Source: Ignavibacteriota bacterium (GTDB lineage: Bacteria > Bacteroidota > Ignavibacteria > Palsa-1295). From it: DNA of 8,334 bases. The notes under the pieces are model-generated. The model had not been told where the DNA came from and ran no database searches. It worked only from the letters and a program-made list of their open reading frames with translations. Of the stretch, positions 4,586 through 8,334 are shown in pieces. The stretch spans positions 1 to 8,334 of the forward strand of contig JANYLL010000327.1 of assembly GCA_025357895.1 (NCBI GenBank), in the 5' to 3' direction. The translations under genes were made by a program, and so were the position numbers. Position 1 is the stretch's first letter. The number at the start of each line of letters is the position of its first letter.

Positions 4586-5941
4586 TTGAAACTCATACTA
4601 CCCGACATCCCTAATCTGCGTGACATAGACGTCTATATAAAAAACGGCGGTTATGGCGAAATAATGCGCAAAGCTTTTTCAATGAAGCCTGAAGAGGTCA
4701 CTGATGAAGTTAAAAGGTCCGGACTTCGCGGGCGCGGTGGCGCCGCATTCCCAACGGGGTTGAAATGGACTTTTATGCCGAAAGGCAATGAACGCAAAAA
4801 GTTTTTGCTTATTAATGGTGATGAATCAGAGCCGGGCTCTTTCAAGGATAGGCAAATATTTGAATTCAACCCCCATCAGATGATCGAAGGAATATTACTT
4901 GCTTCTTATGCAATGCAAGTAAATCATGCGTATGTATATATTCGTGGCGAATATGCTCATTGGTTCAGGATGATCGAAAAAGCTGTTGCAGATGCTTACT
5001 CTAAAGGCCTCATTGGCGAGAAGATGAAAGAGAACTTCAAGCCGAACGGCGGTGGAGTTGCTTACTCAGTAGATATTACCGTTCATAAAGGCGCCGGAGC
5101 ATATATCGTAGGTGAAGAATCTGCGCTTATGAATTCACTCGAAGGTCAACGTGGCTATCCAAGAATTAAACCTCCATTTCCCGCGAACTTCGGACTTTGG
5201 GGATATCCGACGACGATCAATAATGTTGAGACAATTGCCAATATTCCTCCAATTCTCAAGATGGGAGCAGACGCATATTCGAAGATCGGCGAGCCCAAAC
5301 ATCCGGGCACGCTTTTGCTCGGAGTAAGTGGTCATGTCAATCGTCCCGGTGTTTATGAAGTGCCTTCCGGTACTTTGCTCACTGATATGATCTACAACTA
5401 CGCACAGGGCGTAACCGGAAATAAAAAGATCAAGATGGTGATTCCCGGCGGTTCATCTATGCCTCCGCTTCGTGGCGATGCACTTGAAGGAGTGAAGATG
5501 GATGCTGAAAGTTTAAAGGCAGCTGGTTCATCCATCGGAACAGGTGGGATTATGGTGATGGATGAAGATACAGATATTGTAAAAGTCCTTCAGCGTATTT
5601 CAAAATTCTATTGGCACGAATCCTGTGGGCAATGCACTCCATGTCGCGAAGGGACAGGCTGGATGTTAAAAGTCTTGAAGCGTATCAACGCAGGTGAAGG
5701 CTCAACAGCTGATGTTGCATTGCTCGAAGATGTTGCCAAAAATATCGAAGGCAGAACGATCTGCGCTCTCGGTGAAGCAGCAGCATGGCCGGTTAAATTT
5801 ACCATCCAAAGATTTCCCGAAGAATTTGAAGCGAAAGTTTCATCGGATCGCCCACATCGCGAAGTAAATAAAGTCCATTCATTGCGCAAAGGTGGATTAG
5901 AGCCTGTGCAGATTCATGTACCCATGGTGGAAAGAAAATAA
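4586..5941 (+). CDS. nuoF: NADH-quinone oxidoreductase subunit F (51 kDa, FMN and [4Fe-4S])
   Basis: 451 residues, full length for NuoF. It has the FMN/NADH-binding glycine-rich RGRGGAAFPTGLKW (48-61), NGDESEPGSFKDR (77-89), GAGAYIVGEESALMNSLEG (169-187), the SLBB domain around 240-300, and the [4Fe-4S] N3 ligands C347, C350 and C353 in ESCGQCTPCREGTGW plus C393 in RTICALGEAAAW. It takes hydride from NADH to FMN and passes electrons to the Fe-S chain. The start is TTG at 4586: an in-frame stop lies at 4580, and the next ATG (codon 27) would delete the conserved DIPNLRDIDVYIKNGGY segment. It lacks the extra N- or C-terminal Fe-S domains of many hydrogenase flavin subunits, which favours complex I. 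nuoG does not follow; a terminator does. Confidence 0.95.
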   Translation: MKLILPDIPNLRDIDVYIKNGGYGEIMRKAFSMKPEEVTDEVKRSGLRGRGGAAFPTGLKWTFMPKGNERKKFLLINGDESEPGSFKDRQIFEFNPHQMIEGILLASYAMQVNHAYVYIRGEYAHWFRMIEKAVADAYSKGLIGEKMKENFKPNGGGVAYSVDITVHKGAGAYIVGEESALMNSLEGQRGYPRIKPPFPANFGLWGYPTTINNVETIANIPPILKMGADAYSKIGEPKHPGTLLLGVSGHVNRPGVYEVPSGTLLTDMIYNYAQGVTGNKKIKMVIPGGSSMPPLRGDALEGVKMDAESLKAAGSSIGTGGIMVMDEDTDIVKVLQRISKFYWHESCGQCTPCREGTGWMLKVLKRINAGEGSTADVALLEDVAKNIEGRTICALGEAAAWPVKFTIQRFPEEFEAKVSSDRPHREVNKVHSLRKGGLEPVQIHVPMVERK

Positions 5942-5970
5942 AAAAAGGCGAAGTTTCCTCCGCCTTTTTT
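5941..5970. terminator. bidirectional intrinsic terminator after nuoF
   Basis: AAAAAAGGCG (5941-5950) pairs with CGCCTTTTTT (5961-5970) around a 10-base loop. With an A run on one side and a T run on the other it works in both directions: it ends nuoEF transcription from the left and the minus-strand remnant (stop at 5989) from the right. Its first base is the last base of the nuoF stop codon. Confidence 0.9.
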
Positions 5971-5988
5971 ATTAGAATAAAAAGAGAT

Positions 5989-6528
5989 TTATTTTGTAAT
6001 AATCAGCTTCCTCGTTGCAGTTATTCCCTCAGTAGTGACACGGATAAAATACGTGCCACTTGTAAGTTTGCTGGGGTCGATAGGAATGATATTTTGCCCG
6101 GCTTCCACAGGGCAGTTTAAAAGCATGTGGACTTCACGCGCTGAAAGATAAAGATTCAACAGATTTTCAGGAGAGGAGTAATAATCTCCGACGGCATTGG
6201 TCCCCTGCGCTGAATAACTTGCCCCGGTTGCCGTTTGATTTGTATCAGCATCAATTGTTGCGCTATGCCCATTCTTTGTGTACCATTGGAAAGTATAAGC
6301 CACCGTTACAGTATTGTAAGTCATACCGGCAATTGTGATAGAAAGAGTAGTAGTGGTTTTAGTCTTTACTCGCAGTGCATCGCCGCTAGCCATTGGCGAA
6401 AAACTTCCTTTTTTATGGGCAGAAGTTGGCGTGGTGAGCGTACCGTAAGCATCTACACTGCCATCTTCTCCAATAGTGTAAGTAGACCCTGGCTGTAATC
6501 CCGCGACGCGTACATCTGATGTGCTCTT
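5989..6528 (-). pseudogene. C-terminal remnant of a type IX-secreted protein
   Basis: The minus frame is open from the TAG at 6531-6529 down to TAA at 5991-5989 (179 codons) but has no ATG, GTG or TTG before the ATG at 6393, which would give a 134-residue protein without a signal peptide. Upstream of that ATG the frame is still protein-like, with an Ig/fibronectin-like VAGLQPGSTYTIG. A beta-rich Ig-like part (TFQWYTKNGHSATI) follows. The end is a type IX (Por) sorting domain: REVHMLLN, then AGQNIIPIDPSKLTSGTYFI and TRKLIITK, which directs export across the outer membrane. The sorting domain looks shortened: strand LLNLYLS runs directly into AREVHML, and the usual PNP is replaced by SSPEN. I therefore call it a decayed fragment; a real short gene starting at 6393 is less likely. 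Confidence 0.65.
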
Positions 6529-6632
6529 CTATGATGTTTGGTAGGTAAGAGGAAATTTTAATTGCTGCTCAGGTGCTACGTATGCATCAACTTTTTTCTT
6601 AATACCCATACAATCTTGACTAAAACCCACTA
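6529..6632 (-). pseudogene. 3' fragment of the IS-interrupted small lipoprotein gene (or upstream part of the type IX remnant)
   Basis: After the IS end the minus frame reads VGFSQDCMGIKKK, then VDAYVAPEQQLKFPLTYQTS and the stop TAG (6531-6529), 33 residues. Joined to the truncated lipoprotein gene at 7881, the frame is kept, and the hydrophobic segment FVIAILATLGVVV continues as VGF and ends in a basic GIKKK, as expected at the end of a membrane span. The alternative is that it belongs to the following type IX remnant, which is in the same frame after the TAG. I favour the first reading, with moderate certainty. Only 2 bases (TA) are repeated on the two sides of the IS. Confidence 0.5.
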
Positions 6633-6656
6633 TGGTGCCCCCCATCTATAGGACAG
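6633..6656 (-). repeat. right terminal inverted repeat of the IS (orfB end)
   Basis: On the plus strand it starts TGGTGCCCCCCA and ends AGGACAG. It matches the opposite end at 18 of 24 positions, the mismatches clustering in the middle (A/T-rich) part. Confidence 0.85.
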
Positions 6657-6690
6657 TTTTTGTTGGTAGTTACGTTGGTTTAGAATGAAC

Positions 6691-7503
6691 TCATGCTGCG
6701 ATTTGGTAACATGTGAACGGTGTCTTGTATCCGAGGGATTGATGTAATCGTTCTCGGTTGTAGAAGTCAATGTAATTGGTGACTCCCTGATAGAGTGCGA
6801 CACCGTCATCTGCTGGCTGCAGGTAGATATGCTCGTATTTGAGCGTTCTCCAGAACCGTTCAATAAAGATATTATCGATGGCTCTGCCTTTGGAGTCCAT
6901 GCTGATGCGGACTCCCTGGTCTTTGAGAAGCGATGTAAACTCTTCGCTGGTGAACTGGCTTCCCTGGTCGGTATTGACGATCTCGGGTCTGCCGTGGGTT
7001 TCGATGGCTTCGCGCATCACCTGCGTAGTCCACTCGGCACTCATGGTGTTACTGACACTCCAACCAACGACATACCGGCTGGCCACGTCGATGATCGCTG
7101 TGAGATAGAGAAAGCCGCGGCGCATTGGAATATACGTAATATCCATCGCCCACACCTGATTGACTCGCGTCACCAGAAGATCCTTCAGCAGATACGGATA
7201 GACCGGATGTGTCTTCGATCTGATCGTTGTCCGGCGTCCCCGGTAGAGCGTACGCCAACCGACAAGTCCCATCAGGCGGGCTACCCGCTTGCGATTAACT
7301 CCACAGCCTTCCGAATTCAGCAATGCCGTCAGTCTCCGTACTCCGTAGAACGGAGTCTTAAAATACTGCTCGTCGAGCCGGTGCATCAGCGCTAGGTTCT
7401 CTTCGGACTCTGCGCACGGACGATAATACAATCCGCTGCGATGAATACCGACTAGATTGCACTGACGGCTGAGGCTTAACTCCTGATGGTCTCTCGTGAT
7501 CAT
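6691..7503 (-). CDS. IS3-family transposase OrfB, DDE catalytic domain
   Basis: 270 residues from ATG 7503. The N-terminal HTH_21-type region (YYRP..., about 27-90, with PFYGVRRLTALL) is followed by the rve integrase core. The catalytic triad is D121 in WAMDITYIP, D179 in NTDQGSQFTS and E215 in IFIERFWRTLKYE, with the canonical 35 residues between the second D and E. The end HQSLGYKTP is family-typical. It is made mainly as an OrfAB fusion by -1 frameshifting in orfA: the orfB frame is open upstream of its ATG through KAVVRPLCERRS to the A8 run, giving a 373-residue fusion. Cuts and joins the IS ends through a circular intermediate, as known for the family. No damage visible. Confidence 0.95.
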   Translation of the reverse strand: MITRDHQELSLSRQCNLVGIHRSGLYYRPCAESEENLALMHRLDEQYFKTPFYGVRRLTALLNSEGCGVNRKRVARLMGLVGWRTLYRGRRTTIRSKTHPVYPYLLKDLLVTRVNQVWAMDITYIPMRRGFLYLTAIIDVASRYVVGWSVSNTMSAEWTTQVMREAIETHGRPEIVNTDQGSQFTSEEFTSLLKDQGVRISMDSKGRAIDNIFIERFWRTLKYEHIYLQPADDGVALYQGVTNYIDFYNRERLHQSLGYKTPFTCYQIAA

Positions 7504-7526
7504 TGATCGTCGTTCGCAGAGTGGTC

Positions 7527-7811
7527 TTACAACAGCTTTTTTTTCAAGAAGTCATTCTCTACCTTCAGCTGACCGATGTGGGCAAAGAGACGCTCACTCT
7601 GATCATCCGACGGGGAAGATGATGAACCGCTCCCGCGTTCGAAGACCTGAGACAACTTCTCCGTAGCCTCCTTCTTCCACTGTGTGATCTGGTTCGGATG
7701 CAACTCATACTGACGGGCGAGGTCCTCCAAACTCCTTCGCTCACGAAGAGCTTCGAGAACAACCTTCGCTTTAAAGTCCGGACTAAACTTCCGGCGTGTG
7801 CTTTTTTCCAT
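7527..7811 (-). CDS. IS3-family OrfA, helix-turn-helix DNA-binding protein
   Basis: 94 residues from the chosen ATG at 7811 (MEKSTRRKFSPDFKAKV). An upstream in-frame ATG at 7847 would add 12 residues not expected in the family. The HTH (about residues 8-52) contains SLEDLARQYELHPNQITQWKKEA; a short Ser-rich linker and a C-terminal leucine-zipper-like stretch IGQLKVENDFLKKKLL follow. It binds the IS ends and supplies the N-terminal part of the OrfAB transposase. Its last codons include the A8 run where the ribosome slips into orfB. No Shine-Dalgarno is visible. Confidence 0.92.
   Translation of the reverse strand: MEKSTRRKFSPDFKAKVVLEALRERRSLEDLARQYELHPNQITQWKKEATEKLSQVFERGSGSSSSPSDDQSERLFAHIGQLKVENDFLKKKLL
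7536..7544 (-). promoter_or_regulatory. programmed -1 frameshift site AAAAAAAAG
   Basis: On the minus strand eight A followed by G sit in the orfA codons for KKK just before its stop (TTG AAA AAA AAG CTG TTG TAA). Slipping one base back gives KKK-AVVRPLCERRS, exactly the frame of orfB. A-rich slippery runs at this place are the standard means of OrfAB production in the IS3 family. No downstream stimulatory structure was confirmed. Confidence 0.85.
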
Positions 7812-7856
7812 GATCTGACAAATAGTTTTGTTGGTGAATAATTCCACCGTAACTAC

Positions 7857-7880
7857 CTGTCCTAATTTTGGGGGACATCA
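7857..7880 (-). repeat. left terminal inverted repeat of the IS (orfA end)
   Basis: On the minus strand it begins TGATGTCCCCCA and ends AGGACAG. The TGA that now ends the truncated lipoprotein frame (7880-7878) is the first three bases of this repeat. Confidence 0.85.
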
Positions 7881-8213
7881 TACAACTACACCAAGCGTAG
7901 CAAGAATAGCAATGACAAAAGGAGACGTACTCTGACTTTCTTTTTCAGCGTCTAAGGCATGTGTTTTATATTTTTCGCACCTGTCTTCCATTGTTCGGAT
8001 AAAATCATATTCACGTATGGTAAGTGAATCGATCGGCTTCTGCTTTAATTCTCGAAAGCGTTTATCGCTACAAGGATTTGTAGGAGTCTCTGCCGAACTC
8101 GCAGGAATATACCCATGCTCCTTCGCCCATTTATCGTCCTCTGCCTTCACTTGTGCTTGCGAATAGCATCCGGTATAGAAAACAACTAATATTAATAGAG
8201 ATAATCTTTTCAT
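7881..8213 (-). pseudogene. small lipoprotein, C-terminal membrane segment cut by the IS
   Basis: From ATG 8213 the frame encodes 111 residues and then meets a TGA formed by the IS end. The N-terminus is a lipoprotein signal (MKRLSLLILVVFYTGC, lipobox Cys16). The middle is hydrophilic, with two further Cys (48, 79), the pattern SLTIREYDFIRTMEDRCEKYK (62-82, charged, probably helical), and at the end a hydrophobic stretch SPFVIAILATLGVVV that stops in mid-span. Joined with the frame at 6630-6529 the gene would make 144 residues with a full membrane span and a basic GIKKK afterwards. Similar small Bacteroidota proteins with a charged 'REYEYF...EC' helix and a C-terminal span are familiar to me, but the function is unknown. 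The upstream gene ends 14 bases before, so the two were probably co-transcribed. No Shine-Dalgarno. Confidence 0.7.
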
Positions 8214-8227
8214 ATTCTTATTTCTAT

Positions 8228-8334
8228 CTAAAGTCCCTCATAATTGTTAGTGTCGTATCCCGATGTTTCGGATTTCGTCTTTTTTGGCTCACTGTTCGTC
8301 GTCTTTTGCTCACTCTTAGTTTTTTTAGGCAGCC
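8228..8334 (-). CDS. C-terminus of an unidentified protein with a Lys/Thr/Ser/Glu-rich tail (partial)
   Basis: The minus frame enters at the right edge and runs 34 codons to TAG (8230-8228). The visible part is low-complexity and charged, with the word PKKTKSE present twice (residues 2-8 and 16-22 of the visible part), then TSGYDTNNYEGL. The other two frames of this stretch either stop at once or give an arginine-rich product, so this frame is the best candidate. It ends 14 bases before the lipoprotein start, suggesting an operon. Function cannot be assigned from the tail. Confidence 0.5.
   Translation of the reverse strand, partial: LPKKTKSEQKTTNSEPKKTKSETSGYDTNNYEGL

Larger units (their letters stand above)
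6633..7880 (-). mobile_element. complete IS3-family insertion sequence, 1248 bp
   Basis: It has the 5'-TG...CA-3' ends typical of the family and imperfect 24-base terminal inverted repeats (7880-7857 and 6633-6656; 18 of 24 identical), containing runs of C and the word AGGACAG. A second, subterminal inverted pair GGTAGTTACG (6665-6674 and 7857-7848) lies just inside. It encodes orfA and orfB with an A8 frameshift site between them. Base composition is visibly richer in G+C than the host genes. The only target repeat is TA (6631-6632 and 7881-7882), shorter than the usual 3-5 bases, so either the duplication has decayed or the flanks were rearranged. The ORFs and catalytic residues are intact, so it may be active. 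Confidence 0.9.

Noticed and set aside
5941..5970. rho-independent terminator only for nuoF
   Set aside because: The A and T runs flank both sides, so it was recorded as bidirectional instead of plus-only.
7049..7258. Other minus-strand frames overlapping orfB
   Set aside because: Shadows of the transposase gene with no start context or family motif.
6829..7395. Long plus-strand ORF (188 codons) inside the IS
   Set aside because: It is antisense to orfB, whose catalytic residues and family motifs are clear; the product resembles no protein and the frame is a composition shadow.

Overview
The window looks like chromosomal DNA from a member of the Fibrobacteres-Chlorobi-Bacteroidetes (FCB) group, probably a Bacteroidota, Ignavibacteria or Kapabacteria-type lineage. 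The evidence is the C-terminal type IX secretion sorting domain on the minus strand, the near absence of Shine-Dalgarno sequences upstream of the genes, a TAnnTTTG-type promoter element before nuoE, and the protein types present. No species can be named from sequence alone.

Layout. Positions 2-1768 (+) hold the 3' part of a large polytopic YfhO-family membrane protein, closed by a hairpin terminator. Positions 1899-2764 (+) are a translation-machinery cluster: tRNA-Thr(UGU), tRNA-Tyr(GUA), tRNA-Thr(GGU), tRNA-Gly(UCC), rpmG (ribosomal protein L33) and tRNA-Trp(CCA). It continues into secE and nusG, whose stop and start codons overlap. This is the widely conserved tRNA-(tuf)-tRNA-Trp-secE-nusG neighbourhood, but tuf is missing and rplK does not follow nusG. 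The spacers in this cluster are built of 7-base repeats that sit within a few bases of the tRNA ends. Positions 3695-4047 contain no conventional gene. They hold a perfect-consensus sigma-54 promoter followed about 75 bases later by an intrinsic terminator (a candidate ~90 nt RNA), and on the other strand a 33-codon ORF with the only strong Shine-Dalgarno of the window. Positions 4048-5941 (+) are nuoE and nuoF, the NADH-oxidising [2Fe-2S] and FMN/[4Fe-4S] subunits of complex I, as a two-gene unit ending in a bidirectional terminator.

The right part (5989-8334) is read on the minus strand and is damaged. A partial gene at the right edge with a Lys/Thr/Ser/Glu-rich tail is followed by a small lipoprotein gene. 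That gene is cut inside its C-terminal membrane segment by a complete IS3-family insertion sequence (6633-7880, orfA/orfB with an A8 frameshift site). Beyond the element, the reading frame of the lipoprotein resumes and ends at a TAG, after which comes the start-less remnant of a type IX-secreted protein with a shortened sorting domain.

The most interesting items are the sigma-54 promoter/terminator pair between nusG and nuoE, the heptamer-repeat spacers flanking the stable RNA genes, and the IS-split lipoprotein gene whose two halves remain in frame.
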